Of a stretch of 64,000 nucleotides of DNA, positions 23,190-35,941 are shown one piece after another; positions within the stretch are counted from its first letter, which is position 1, and each line of letters opens with the position of its first letter. Location of the stretch: contig NC_052136.2 in assembly GCF_016086655.4 (NCBI RefSeq), positions 15,810,001 through 15,874,000 of the forward strand, read 5' to 3'. Origin of the DNA: Lepeophtheirus salmonis. Lineage: Eukaryota; Arthropoda; Copepoda; Siphonostomatoida; Caligidae. The translations under genes and the position numbers were made by a program. The notes beneath the pieces were generated by a model. The model saw only the letters and a program-made list of their open reading frames with translations, ran no database searches and had not been told where the DNA came from.

Positions 23190-24925
23190 AAGTTAAGAAT
23201 TTGTACTTTTAGTACGAAATCTTATATATCTAACGCCATCTAGTATAAACCGATCACACTGCTACGACGTGAGATAAACTTTACTAAAGTAATTTTTTGG
23301 GAAAAAATCGAAAATAATGGATGTGTTTTTACTAAACTTATTATATAGGTATATTTATTTTATATGTTTTAAATTCCCTCATGTTATTGTCACTTTTTGA
23401 TCCCTAGAGTGGCATAGAAAAAAGATTATAAATATTCTTTATAGGTTGGAAAAATGTTAATCAAAAAATAAACATTTCTTGAGTCCCAATATTCCTTCTT
23501 TTTTTGCTAACTTTGAACTAAGATGTGTGATCTAACAAATTTTTACCATATGTCAACATTTCTGCACTGCCCATAATTAAAAAAATTCAAAAAAAGTTAA
23601 AAAATCAACCTCCCTAATGTATCTTTATCTTATGAACAATTTGTAGGTATACATACATTTCTATTTATATCTCATTTTTTCTCTAAAATAAACTCCCACA
23701 TATAAAGATGAGCAGATATATGAATTATTATAATATTCTCTGATAGTGTTTTTTTCATATCTCTCCTTATTAATCAAAATATACATATACCTACAGCATT
23801 GCTTCTTCATTTATTTATTTGTTTATCACAGCAATACAAATACCAAATCATTGACTTATAAAGAAATATATATATGTACATATTAGACTATCTCGTTTTT
23901 GAGTGAATCAATTTGAAAAAAAAGCTTTTTCTCCTGTAAACAATCCAAATTGATTTTGTAAAAGTCTTACACTCTTCAGACATTTTTTCTCAAAGTTTTT
24001 TTTTAATATTAAGCACTTTTACAGTTCCAAGTATGATGTTATGAGCTCAAAAAGTATTGTATTTACTTTTTTACATTTGGTTACTCAATAATGAAAAAGA
24101 TCGTGTACGTTGTTATTGCTTAAATACAGTGATTCCAAGTATTTTTTATCTCCGCAAAGCTTTTAATTTTTTTTTTCAAGGAGAACCAAATTTTCGTCGA
24201 ATATTTGGGACAAGGATTTTTTAATTCTAAACTTTAGTATCTTCTTGTTTTTAAGGAATGCCCATTAGAAAATATATTTACTGATAATTTTTTTTAAAGT
24301 TGGGAATATCTGATTTAAAGGATTGTACTAAATGGTTTGTAATTGCCTGTTTTATCAAAGATAAAGTTTCCCTTTTTTGTTCAACAATTATTCATTAAAC
24401 TTAAGTTAATTTTTGATATTATTTCATGTTTGAGAAAACAGGACCTTTTGGCAACTAAAAAATCTTAAAAAAGTAATTTTTTGACATTTCAATTCCATTT
24501 GTTCAAAACATGATATATTACACGCTCAAAATTTCAAGAGAGGCTTCAAACTAAATCAAAGTAATTTTTTTTTGTCTCTAGAAGAAATAGTGTTTTTTTC
24601 AGGAAAGAAAATAGAGAATAACCGAAAAACAGGACAGTCTAATATATCAATACAAAAATATACACTGCATAAAGACCTTTTTTAATGCTTATATCATTAT
24701 TAATGGCGTCTCTATAGAAACTTAAAAACTGTATATATATACAAAATAACAAGGGATTATTCCCAGGTTACTCTTTTATATTGAAAAATTCCAGATGTTG
24801 TGTGGTTTTTATCAAAATATTTTGATTTTTTCCATGTCAAAATACTTTTATTTAAAAATCCTTTCATAATGATCAAATTCTGTCTCAGAAGTTCTTCTTT
24901 AACTACAAGATTAATTTTACAAACT
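23190..24925. other. A+T-rich stretch without recognisable genes
   Basis: Nothing recognisable was seen on either strand. Confidence 0.5.
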
Positions 24926-24932
24926 CAATATC

Positions 24933-25088
24933 ATTAACGAGGAGTGGGTCCTGTAATAAAAGGGTTGGACGAACGTCAACAACAGCCGCTTCAGGATCTG
25001 TGTGAAGAGATTGTTTGAGGCTAATGGCAACAACATTGAAATGAAATTGGGTCAGAGTGTCGTAACCTTGTCAACAGTTAATAATTAA
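24933..25088 (+). pseudogene. Mariner transposase C-terminal fragment
   Basis: In one frame, interrupted by two stops, the plus strand reads INEEWVL, then NNSRFRICVKRLFEANGNNIE, and ends at TAA (25086-25088). This matches the last 50 residues of mariner transposases (INEEW, then SRFRSR, then EANGGxIE). Nothing upstream belongs to the element, so only the tail is left. The stretch is clearly G+C-richer than its surroundings. Confidence 0.7.
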
Positions 25089-26992
25089 CAAAACTAAAAT
25101 AATTTATCAATAAATTATGTTTTTAAATTATAGAGTAAACTTTATCAAATAACATTAACTATATTGAATACTTCTCCATTCTAAAGACATATTGTGCTAC
25201 TTGAAGTAAGTCTTCTTGTAAAAATCCTATAAATATTAAAATAAAAATATATATTATAAATATTATTAAAATTAATTATGTTCTGGATGGATTAGGAACA
25301 AGATAAATATGTAATCTATGCTAAAGTTATAACTAATTTATTGGTTGAAATATGTGAATGTCTATATTATATTGATGTAACAATAAAACATTGATATGAC
25401 CTTAAGTTATGTATGATATCATTACTAAGAACAGCCCAAATGGATGAATGTTACATAATATCGACAGCGGATTACAATATATCTTAATATATATTTAAAT
25501 AATTTTTTGTCCATGTAGCACATTGACACTTTTGGCCGGCAGTTCGACTATTGAATATATGTCGTGATATAATTTTGTTTTTTTACCATACAACTTTGAG
25601 GACATAATTTGTCTAATAAATTAAATAGTTCATGCAATTGATTATGCTGAATAAATATTGAATTGAAATAGAGTCTTATGTATAAAAGTCTTTAGCTAGG
25701 ATCTATAAAGGTATACAAATTTTGTTAATGGTTAATAAAGGGGGATTTAGTCAATTATAAAAATTATTACTTTTATGTCTTAGAATGTGATTTATTTGAT
25801 AAATCTGATCAAATGTGTGTCTTTGTTCATGTACAAAAAGTCCTTAAACAGCAAAATGTTATTGATTAATAGTTGACGAATTGTTTTACTTACTAAATTT
25901 TGATAGCATATAATAGGAATGAACTTAATTTTTATCAAAAGTGTAGTTTTATCAGCTGTTTTAAGGTTTCAACTTCTTATTGGTGTAGGGCATGCACTAT
26001 TTTAGAACAAAAATTAATAAAGAATCTTAAAGCTTCGGCGTTTCGTCATTAAAAAAAACACATTACTATATCAGATGTAACCTGTTATTATGAATCAACA
26101 ACAGGATCATACTTAACACATTTTATATGTTTTCGATCATTTTGGTATCAAATATATAAGTTAAGTATTCAAACTGATAGAAAAACCCATTTGTGGACCG
26201 TCGAAATAAAAGTAACTTATAATTTGTTTCACAAAATTGAGCTTGGATTACATTTGGGATTAATTATTGGTTATTTCTAGCAGCAAATTATTCTAATAAA
26301 TCATTCGGAGGTGCCACAAATTTCACTTCAAGTAACAAAAATTCAATCTAACAATGAAAAAATTTGAAAAGGATAAGTTTAATTTAAAAGACCATATCCA
26401 AATTAGGTAAGTCTAATAAGTCACATGAAAGTCTTTATTATTCTTTGTTGTATCAAATTATACCCTAAATTAGAATACAATACTAATAGTTGACCAAGAT
26501 ATGTTTTTGAAATATTTGGCTCTATTTACGTGTATACTAAGCTCTAAAATGATAAATTCGACATTTGTCGTTTTCTTGATTTTTGTGTAATGTTATTTTT
26601 ATTTTTTTCACCACATTTCATTTATTTTTGATTAAAATAAATTAATATCCTTAAGCTTGAATTGAATTACTTTTATCCTCGGGAAGTTTATCGAGAATTA
26701 CAAGAGTTCAATATTGTTTATAATACATAATCAATTAATTCATTTAAAAAAATAAAAAAATACATCATTTTTTTCTCACAAATAATTTAGGCTTCAGTTT
26801 TATTAACATTAACTCCATGTATTCAAATACAGGTAAAAATCATTTTATGAGTCCATACTACTATAAACAACACATATAAATACCTAATTGTAATCAATTC
26901 GCCCATACAAAAACAAACACCCATCATTATTTTGGGGAAAACATAGTGCATTAATAAATTGATCATAAAACTACTAATTTGTAATTCTTTAT

Positions 26993-27066
26993 GATCAAAG
27001 TGATGAAAAGCAATTTGTAGATACGTTTATGGTGTGTCAACATAAAACAATCTTGATCAAAAATAA
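26993..27066. repeat. Dispersed repeat copy related to 6392 and 28302
   Basis: AAAGTGATGAAAAGCAATTT matches 28302-28325 directly. The following GTGTGTCAACATAAAACAAT matches 6392-6435 as reverse complement. The locus therefore links the three copies as one family. Confidence 0.45.
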
Positions 27067-28301
27067 AATAGTGAAAAATATTCCAAAAATTTTTTTTCTT
27101 CGTATATACATACTTGCTAATATGTCATAGTCATATTTGAGTTTATAGGCCTTGTATTCATATTTGTGGGATGAGTTTTAGTAATAGTTTATACTCTTAT
27201 TATTATTATTTTTTTGTACGTTACTTACTTCTTCTTATTATTACAATCCAACAAGACATTTATCATAATCTTAATTGTTAAAATCTGACAAGGGGTTTTT
27301 GCCGCATCTAAATTTTTGTACAATACTCTCCAATTGGATAATGATAAAATTAATTAATTCCCTTTCTGGGGTATCATAAACATAATAGAAACTCTTCTAT
27401 ATAAAAAAATATTACAATATATTACTAAGGTCAAATGATCCCATATTTTGCACATCTCGCTGCATTCATATTAAAAATGTATCGTGGTGTCTAGTTCCCC
27501 TCCACAGGAATACACATCCTCTCCTCATAATCCTTGCCGTAAATAAAAAGACCGGAAAGAGTGCTGTTAATAGCACAATACTTAAACCAGTATAGAGAGA
27601 AATCCATCAAAATACTCTCTATCAGTAATTAACCACTATAGCCGTGATCTTCATGTCCTCTTGTACCATCTTTCTATCTATCTGGCCAATTAAAAATACC
27701 AAAACACAAACTTCATAGACTTTTCCACCAAAAACAATACGAAGCATCTATTTTTCAATTCATCTAATAAAACAAATGTAACTGTTTGCCAGTCCATATT
27801 CCATTTTTATCATATTTTCATCAGCTGAAACTCTTTCCCTCTCAAGTCTTTTACTCAGATTTAGCTATTTGCTAAGTACGTAAGTCTTCCATTATTTTCA
27901 ACAGGTCCTTAGTTCTAGGGTCTTTATTGGGATCTCCCGGTTACACTCTGAGTTTGTCTTCAAAAAGAGACTAATATCCTTGGAAATGTAAATTACTCTG
28001 GTTGAACCTTTACCTTCCATCTTTTTAATAGTATTACCAGTTATTACTCAGTTTTTCTCTTAATTTGACTCAAGAAAGAATCAATGACCCCTATATAATC
28101 GTTCAATGTCGTTTTATTTTACCTTGACAATCAATTTAATTTTATTTTATTGCAATTTGTGGTGCCTCCAAAGGGTTAATAAATTGGTTGATAAAAATAT
28201 ACAAACACTCATTGAAGAAAACAAAAGAAATCAAGCTCAAAATTGAGAAAAATCATGATAGGTTGCTTTTGTGTTGACCGTCCACATCAATTCTCATCAA
28301 C

Positions 28302-28355
28302 AAAGTGATGAAAAGTGATTTGTTAATAGATTTATTTTTATGTTGATTGGGATCT
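28302..28355. repeat. Dispersed repeat copy
   Basis: AAAGTGATGAAAAGTGATTT and the following TTTGTTAATAGATTTAT align with 26998-27030. It is probably a fragment of the same element. Confidence 0.4.
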
Positions 28356-29574
28356 CGTTTTCTTCTTCTACTACTTTTTCTGAAGGATATTGTATTTAAT
28401 TTATAAAGAAATTCAAATATTTTTATCTCAAAAATACCCTTTTAACTTTTCTTTTTTTTTCAAATATCAAAGGTTGACTATCGTCATTTCTATGCATAAG
28501 GCTACTAATACTCACAGAAAAAAAAAAAAAAAAAAAGACAAATATAATGTAAAAAACTCATTTTTGTACAATATTCAGATTAAGTAATATATGTTTTTAC
28601 TAAATGTGCTGCTCCTTATAGTATTGCTTTTCCATTTATTTATTTTTTCCTCCAAAAAAAATGAACTCAAGCTAAAGCAAGAAAGTTTAATAAAAAGTGC
28701 TATAAAAAAAAAATTCCCTTAGTGATATTTAGCTAATAATATAAATTGTTCACATGCCGATAGCTTATATACTATGATTTTTATGGAATTGAAGGATAAT
28801 AATTTCAAAAGTGTTGTTCATCATACAAGACTTTATGTCCATTAGGGGATATAAGGAGCTAATCACAGTTATAGAGGAGATTTACCAAAAATAAAAGAAT
28901 AATACAAGACGGTTGAAGTAATAATTTAATAAAAAAACATGAACTTTAGTTATATTTACACATTTTACAGTCCCTTGATTAATAAACGCTTAGGCAAAGA
29001 CATTTGTAGAGCGCAAGGAAAATAAGGAATAACGTTAAACAATAAAAGTCCTTGCTTTATTTTAATTATGATATTTAAGTTTTTATCATTAGCCCTCTTT
29101 TTGATCTTTTTTTTTACTATTCAATTTTAAATACAATATCTAAACTTTATTAAGCAAAAAGCTATTCATGGACCCAAAAATTATAGTATTTAAACGATAC
29201 TCAGAGGTAGCCTTTGGCTCTTAAACTTTTGACTAAATTTGTAAATTTCTCAACATGTGTTATATTTTTTTTTATTAAGGATAAATATTTAATATTGGTA
29301 GATTAAAATTTATCCACTACCGAGAAAGCAAGAGTGCACCAAATAAAACATTATTTTGTAGATACAGAACCTTGTAATGCAATAAATATTATAATCTATT
29401 TGATGTTAAAAAGGATTTTTTTAAATCCAAATACCTTCATTTACAATTCTGCAAAAAAAACAACAAAAACAAAAAAAAACATGCTAACTAATTATAACAC
29501 CCTCCTTACACATAACTGATATTAGTTAATGAAAAAATAATTATAAGAAAAAAAACAATAAAAATCACATTTTT

Positions 29575-30430
29575 TTCTTTTTTTTTCTTCCATACATGTA
29601 CCCAAAAGTCCGAAATAACGACTATTGTCAGAAAAATTAGATAAAAGGTCGAGTTCTTTCTCTATTACACCTTCCCAATTTGTTGGTAAGGGCTTCTCGT
29701 TACATCTGTAAGAATATTTTATAACCCACACTTTCCAGATGATGACCTCCACCTTAAAAGCCAATGAACGATTCGGATCGGTGGCAACTACACAATCAGT
29801 TTCTCATGTCGAAACTTGTAGTTTTGCTTTTAATTTTACTTGATGCATCCTTACCAAAGGATTCACCCTATTACACTAGTAGAAAACATGTGCTGACGTT
29901 TTGTTTTCTTGCTACAGAATGTGCAGTTCATACTCTCATCCTCATTATTCGACTTATTCGTATAAATTGATGAGGTAGCGGAACCATTTTTGCTTTGATT
30001 AAGTAAAAGGGGTTTTAAATAGTATTTTGTATCAAAGTCAATCTTTGGGAGACTATATCTGTCCAATCGTTTGGTTACCAGCTTTTCTGCTGAGTGTTTC
30101 CCCCAACCTAGTCGTTCCATTCTTATTCTTTTTTATTATCTCCAGAGCTATGAAAAAAGGAGTTGGTGGTCCAAAACTCCAAGTTCCTTTGTACTTGAGT
30201 ATAAGTAAAGTAGTCTCCCTGTGAGTTATAAAGTTTTAAAAGGCCAACTCCTCATCCATTCGAAAGCCAGAGTTCTCCAGCGGTAGTAATATTGAGGAGT
30301 TAATAGTATTCACTCCTTGTATCCCACCTTGGGTTAAAAAGGATTGAATATTGAAACAGCTACTCAACCAGAGGAGGTATTGATATAAAATATATTTAGG
30401 ATAACAGACAAAGTCGATATTCTAACTCTA
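29575..30430 (-). pseudogene. Gene-like minus-strand block, unidentified
   Basis: This block is less A+T-rich than its flanks and reads as protein in three successive minus-strand frames. Around 30245-30415 there is a frame with QSFLTQGGIQGVNTINSSI and SGFRMDEELAF. At about 30050-30240 comes WSFGPPTPFFIALEI. At 29863-30120 an 85-codon ATG frame carries CTFCSKKTKRQH, a possible half zinc-ribbon. At 29522-29764 an 80-codon frame follows. Each ends in a stop or frame change. Either this is a small multi-exon gene whose junctions I cannot place, or a decayed coding sequence. I cannot name it. Confidence 0.3.
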
Positions 30431-30439
30431 TGTCATTTA

Positions 30440-31535
30440 TAAAATTGGAGATATTTTTATTTTATATATTTTTTCAATATAGGGCAAAATATTAGTATTT
30501 TGAATAGAGAAGTATTATTTTAAAAGGATCAAAATAGTAGAGTGGTACATGCAAAATTAAAGCATGGATTTTTAAGAACCATCCTAATTTGTAAATATAT
30601 GGACTTTGAACATACATATTATAATAAACGATAAATTAACAATATTTGTTTCCCAAAACATTATTTATCCATCACTGATTAATAACAATCTGCATAAAAA
30701 CCAATGTTTTTAAATAATTATTTAAATATCAATAGACAGAATACCTGGATCGTATATCAAGAGATGAATCCTATTACATGGTTGTTTATACAATCTAATA
30801 CACATTTTCCGTTTAAATACATATTCAAATAAGCAGAAACATAAAACAAAGGCATGATTCTATTAAAATAACATTTTCCATACGTTGCCTAAGTGACTAG
30901 ATCCCCACATATTAAATGTTATACAGAAAGTGAAACAAGGAAAAATTTGTCAGTCCATTTGTTATTTTTTTATATTTATTAATTGTTTTTTAGCAATCGT
31001 CGATTTTCAATCAGAATATAGAGCATTAGGATCTTTGTTAATTTGAAAAAATATCAAAATCTTTAAATTACAGAAGGTAAAGAGTATCATAATTACTGTT
31101 TTGATGTGATAAACCAATCAGATTATTTAACCAATTTGATAAAAATTTCTAATGGGCTGTTTTTGTCCTTTTTTAGTGTTTTTTTTTTGTCATTAAAATC
31201 AAATTTTTCTAATATGAAAGGAAAATCAACTATTTTTTTTTTACCTTTGAAAAATTGTTATTTTGCCAGGATGACCATTATTAAAGATATTCCATACTCA
31301 ATTATTTGTTTCAATAGAAAAAAAACCATTGAAAGTTAATTCAAATGTGACCTGCATTTTATTATTTCAAATATAAACTTCATAAAATTCATTATATTCA
31401 ACGTTAAATACGTAATAACTGATGAATCACAAGGTGTATGCATTGGATTAAATTGACTATATTGATATTCAACGGTAACAAAAGTAAATTTTTAAATTTA
31501 ATACATTTTTAAGACTTCTATAAAATACCTGCTAA
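30440..31535. other. A+T-rich stretch without recognisable genes
   Basis: Only A+T-driven chance ORFs (for example 31106-31339) are present. Confidence 0.5.
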
Positions 31536-31539
31536 TTAA

Positions 31540-31790
31540 TTTTTTAATTTTTCATATATTTAATTTAATTAGCTAGATAAAACTAAAAGAGCCTGTTCAG
31601 TACCTATTAGTAAAAACCTAAGAAGCGTTTCATACCTCCGATTCCCAAAGGACCTTGCAAGAGGGAAGGCTTTGATTTTGGCTTGCCGAAGAAAAAACGA
31701 ATTTCACAATGATGAAGCGAATATGTGCTCATCATTATGATTCTTGGTGTTTGATAATTTATCAAATTTAAGAACTTACTTTATATAATA
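31540..31790 (+). pseudogene. THAP zinc-finger domain relic, copy 1
   Basis: The plus strand encodes a THAP-type C2CH DNA-binding domain: ACSVPISKN, then YLRFPKDLARGKALILACRR. A two-base deletion follows, and the next frame reads RICAHHYDSW, the closing C-x2-H. About 45 residues separate the first cysteine from the C-x2-H, as usual for THAP. The second zinc cysteine is serine (AGT) and the conserved tryptophan is leucine (TTG). Comparison with the copy at 60232-60475 suggests TGT and TGG ancestors. Similarity to that copy starts at least 50 bases upstream. THAP domains occur in P-element-type transposases and host regulators; no catalytic part follows here. Confidence 0.7.
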
Positions 31791-31799
31791 TATTTAATA

Positions 31800-33980
31800 T
31801 TTATTGATGCTACAGTGGAAATAATCGCTCATATGCATGAACAAAATATGATACCCATAACGCATTTTTAATGATTATAGAAGTGGATATTTAAACATAA
31901 CTCCACATTGTAATCTAGGAAACATGGATTAATTTTGGATCGTTCACTAATGCTCGGTTACAATCTGCTTAAGAGTGATATTTTTTTCTATAAATATACA
32001 ATAGTTTACTTAACTTTAAAAAAAAATCTCAAAATCCTAAATTTTACATATTGGTTTCATGAGATCTTACTTTAGAACAATTTCCCAAGGAATGAGAAAC
32101 ACAAGCAAATGAGTATATATCTTTACATAAATATTGAGAATAGGGCTAAACAAGGAATATTCTATAATATATCTTATGATTGGGGGGGATGATTTATTTA
32201 ATTTATGTCATAAGAATAATAATCAATAAGAAAATATTTAAATTCCTTAAGATAGTCATTTTACAATCGAATTAATTCTATTTTCCCGTTGATAATCATG
32301 AGCAGGTGTACGCTAATGAAAGACGGAGAATAAGACTAATAATTGGTTGGGGAAACATAAGGGTAAATGTTTTTATGTTAGGTTAGAATCAAAGATCAAT
32401 ATAAGAGTAATGCCTTTGCAAAATACTGGGTGTGGCAAAACACACTTTCTTTTTTTGAAAAAAAAACAAACAAACAATAAAACAAGTTTTATAAATCAAA
32501 AAATATATATTTTTGTTTCATAATGATGTTACAAACTTAACGTTTTGTTTTACGCCGTTTTGAAAATCTATCAGATAGTGATGTCTCCATTCATTCATAC
32601 ACTGTATAAGCCGAACTTTAAACTTTTATTGGGCAAGGAGTTATTTCCTTTTTGTGTTTCTCTTTCAATAACTTTTCATTTAGAGTTTTTAAGAAAAAGT
32701 AATTTTTATACAAAAATCAAAAAATAAATATCTTATTTAATCATTTTAGATGGTTAGCTGATAAAATAATTTGTAATTGCCGATTTTTTTCAAAAGTCTT
32801 TAAAATGCTTGTTTCAATTTCAATTACAAGATTTGAACATATCTTTCGAATTTAAAATTATGGCATAACATCAAATAGTACCAATTTCAGCTCTCTAGCA
32901 TCAGTATTTTTTGAGTTATTTGCGCTCCAAAATTTTGCAAATGTTCAATTTAAAAATGAATTGAAATAATCGTTTTTATATATTAAAAATCAAAGAAATT
33001 AACTGACTTTAATAATTTGCACTAAAAAAAATCAGGAGATTAATTGAAATTAGTTAAATTTACAAGATTTTTTTTAATGCAATTTTTCGGTAATATTTAC
33101 CCCTCACTACTCCAAAGCATGATAGCGATTGAATATATTGCCAAGAAAAAAAAACCACGGCCACAATGTTACTACTTCTACAACTGGATTGCCACGTATT
33201 ATCTAACAGGAGTGTATGTTACTGAAACCTGTATAATGTAATGGAACTTATGTTTATTACCTTCCCCTAATAATTGTGTCGCTAATTTAATACTTGTAGA
33301 ATATAAGTATACTTTAAAAAATAAGATAAAATTTTCCGAAAATGTTTAAAACTTACAATCATAGCTATATGTGTCATGTTGTGATGTTATATCTAACTGT
33401 CACCCCTTATTAATTAATGAAATAACTTTTCTTAACATGAGATTCTCCATCAAAAACACTACATCATAAATAAAAAACATGGAACCTAATATCATCATAA
33501 TATGTACATCATTATCTCGTCTCCGATTCCCCATCTCATATAAAATAACACATGCAAAGTTATATAATAGATACGTACTTATAAATACATAAATGTACTT
33601 TTTATATGACATATATATATTTAGTGTTGTGTCGACTCGAAAAATTATCCACTCAACTCATTTAATGAGTCGATTTTCACAAAAAAAATAAAAAAATTTA
33701 TTGTTTTGTTTGATTTCTATCACAAAACTTCATTAGATGATATAATGAGTTTTGTGGTATCCCTTAGTGATGATACATAATTAGATTATAATACATAAAT
33801 AATTATAATGAGATTATTTTAATCCCTGAGAAGACAAAGTAAGCATGTGATACTGTGGTTTTGTAACAAATAGCTCACTAACACAGTTACTACAAAATAA
33901 TTGCTCCTAAGTACTCTTTAAGCAATAAAAAGTTTGCCGCAACAGTACATTAAAAATTGGTAAGTAAATTCAAAAGTACA
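31800..33980. other. A+T-rich stretch without recognisable genes
   Basis: No coding-like frame was found. The bases at 33920-33985 directly precede the mariner copy and may partly belong to it. Confidence 0.45.
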
Positions 33981-33984
33981 CAAT

Positions 33985-34500
33985 GATAGTATTTCACAGA
34001 CAAAAATCAATTTACTAGAGGTAGTTACGAGTATTGTACTATACTGATGCCGGTGACAATCGTACCATACTAAATTGGTATTATCTCCAGTGTATGCAAC
34101 GCATCTACAGAGCAGGGACCCAAAACTTCCAGAGCATTTAATTATGAGTTTTTGCCTTTTAAGTATGATGTTTTATTAAGGACCAAACGACATCTGAAAC
34201 AAAAAAGTTTTATAATTATCCCATGTCTCTAAGTATAAAATGTGTGAGCTACGACAAAAAAGGCAACAAGTATACGATCATCTCTACACCGGCGTCAATA
34301 CAGAAAAGGATACAGAGATCGTTGGAGTATAGACTGCCTACAACATGAAAAATTCAATTACTTCCCTATAAAACCAAGCAGAACTGAAAAAAACTTCTGC
34401 ATCAACAATATGCCAGACTTCTGGTTTGTCTCCTTGTGGCCCTCCTCCAGCCACAATTCAATTCTACTGCAAGATCAACCAGGACTTACATTTATAACTC
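33985..34500 (+). pseudogene. Mariner deletion derivative, copy of the 20.1-kb family
   Basis: The first 270 bases align with 20050-20330. The first helix-turn-helix follows (RQQVYDHLYTGVNTEKDTE, then IVGV and TAYNMKNSI). Within about 70 bases the sequence reaches FWFVSLWPSSSHNS, equivalent to the FW..WPSSSPDxN block at the third catalytic position, with the aspartate lost. Everything between, including the first two catalytic residues, is missing. The right terminus is not recognised. Confidence 0.65.
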
Positions 34501-34509
34501 CAAACAAAT

Positions 34510-35685
34510 CCTTAACGGTACTCTTCGTATTTTAAGCACACACAACTACTTAACACTAATTTATTCTCCCTTTAAAAATAAAAGTTGAAATTAGTGTTCT
34601 TAACAAGGTTTAATAAACATGTTTAAAAAAAATCCATATTTAGAACTTAGGAAAATAGAAGAAAATTTGCACTCTACCGATATCCCTTTCTAATTGTCCT
34701 GTATTTTTAGTCGAAAAGTATAAAAAAGTAGTGGAATCAGTACGAAAATTTTGGTATCGCGACAACTCCATCATAATAAATTTGACTCTCTTATTAATTT
34801 TAAAATGTATCCTTGGATGTGTGGACTTGATACCATTGAGTAGAGTCAAGTAGAATCAATTCTATACAGATTTGAACTCTCACAATAATACCATCAAACA
34901 ACACTTTAAAAAATAAAAATCTTTTGTCGAATTATTAATTTTTATCATCTCCTCCCAGTTATTGTATATGAGGCCTATTACCTACATATGTTGGAGAAAA
35001 AAAAGTGTACAATTTCAGACAAACACATTGGAAAAAAATATACTCCCTATCATACATATGTGTATAGGTACAAAGTAGACACTCCCTTTTCCGGTGCAAT
35101 TAAAATAAATTTTCCTTACGTCTATTTCTGAATATTTGATGCAAAAAAAGAAAGAAAAACAAAATTGGATAGAGATGGTCGTTACCTATATTTGATAGTA
35201 TACACAATAGAATTCCTTTTAAGGGGAACAACACCCTTGTATGTAAATGTACTATATATACAAAAACAGATTGGAAGAAGTTTGAATCGACCTACGATTT
35301 TTTCTTCTTTTTATTCCAAGACTTTTCTTGTACTACTTACATATATGGACCGTTGACAAAAAAAAAAACTACCCAAAATTATGTTCCTACAACATGAACC
35401 TATAGTACATATAGTAATCTTCGACATATAATTTTTCATTTCTATGAACAAATTATTCTCATTAACCCCTTAAAATCACACTTAAAAATGAGCTAAAATT
35501 GATAATCACAATGAAATAATGAGATATTGACAGATTTTATTTGAAAGGGCGAAATGGGTGTACCCCTACTATAGATTAATTTTTCGAGGCATAGTGAATG
35601 TAATTCTTAAATTTACAATGTTTGCGCGACAGCTAACTTTTAAGCTTTTGAATGAACTATTACAATCACCTATATCATTTTTGTA
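34510..35685. other. No gene; possible mariner 5' flank at the right
   Basis: No coding-like frame is visible in most of the stretch. The bases from about 35545 to 35692 (GGGTGTACCCCTACTATAGA onward) lead directly into a mariner start codon and may be its terminal and leader sequence. Confidence 0.4.
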
Positions 35686-35692
35686 AACAAAA

Positions 35693-35935
35693 ATGGAAGC
35701 AAAAAGAAATCAGATTGCTGCTTTGATTTGTGCCAGTCACAGAACACCCGAAGTGGTCATGACTGTTGGGATCGAGAGGCACACCGTCACCGGGGTCAGA
35801 AAGTGCTAAATGTCTCTATTTTACCTGGATTAATATTTAATCAGGAAGTTAAAGATAACTTTCTGAGCAGGGCCATAATTCTTCTAATTGATGTTATTGT
35901 TTCGAAAAGTCTCCCACACAATACTAAAGTTTAGC
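35693..35935 (+). pseudogene. Mariner transposase N-terminal fragment
   Basis: From an ATG at 35693 the frame reads MEAKRNQIAALICASHRTPE, then VGIERHTVTGVRK and a stop, matching the first helix-turn-helix of mariner transposases. In the next frame FLSRAIILLIDV..SKSLPH resembles the start of the second DNA-binding motif. The relic breaks off at 35941, where a hAT element begins. No continuation of this mariner is visible on the far side of the hAT copy, where an L1-like relic starts instead. Confidence 0.65.
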
Positions 35936-35941
35936 CTTAAG

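Larger units (their letters stand above)
25090..29570. other. Long A+T-rich stretch with only short repeats
   Basis: Two short repeat copies (26993-27066 and 28302-28355) are annotated separately. Otherwise I see no coding-like frames. Minus-strand GTAAGT sites (for example 27219-27228) are not preceded by convincing exons. Confidence 0.45.

Noticed and set aside
31200..31339. 77-codon plus-strand ORF near the THAP relic
   Set aside because: Composition is driven by T-runs (phenylalanine-rich) and it shares nothing with the region around the second THAP copy.
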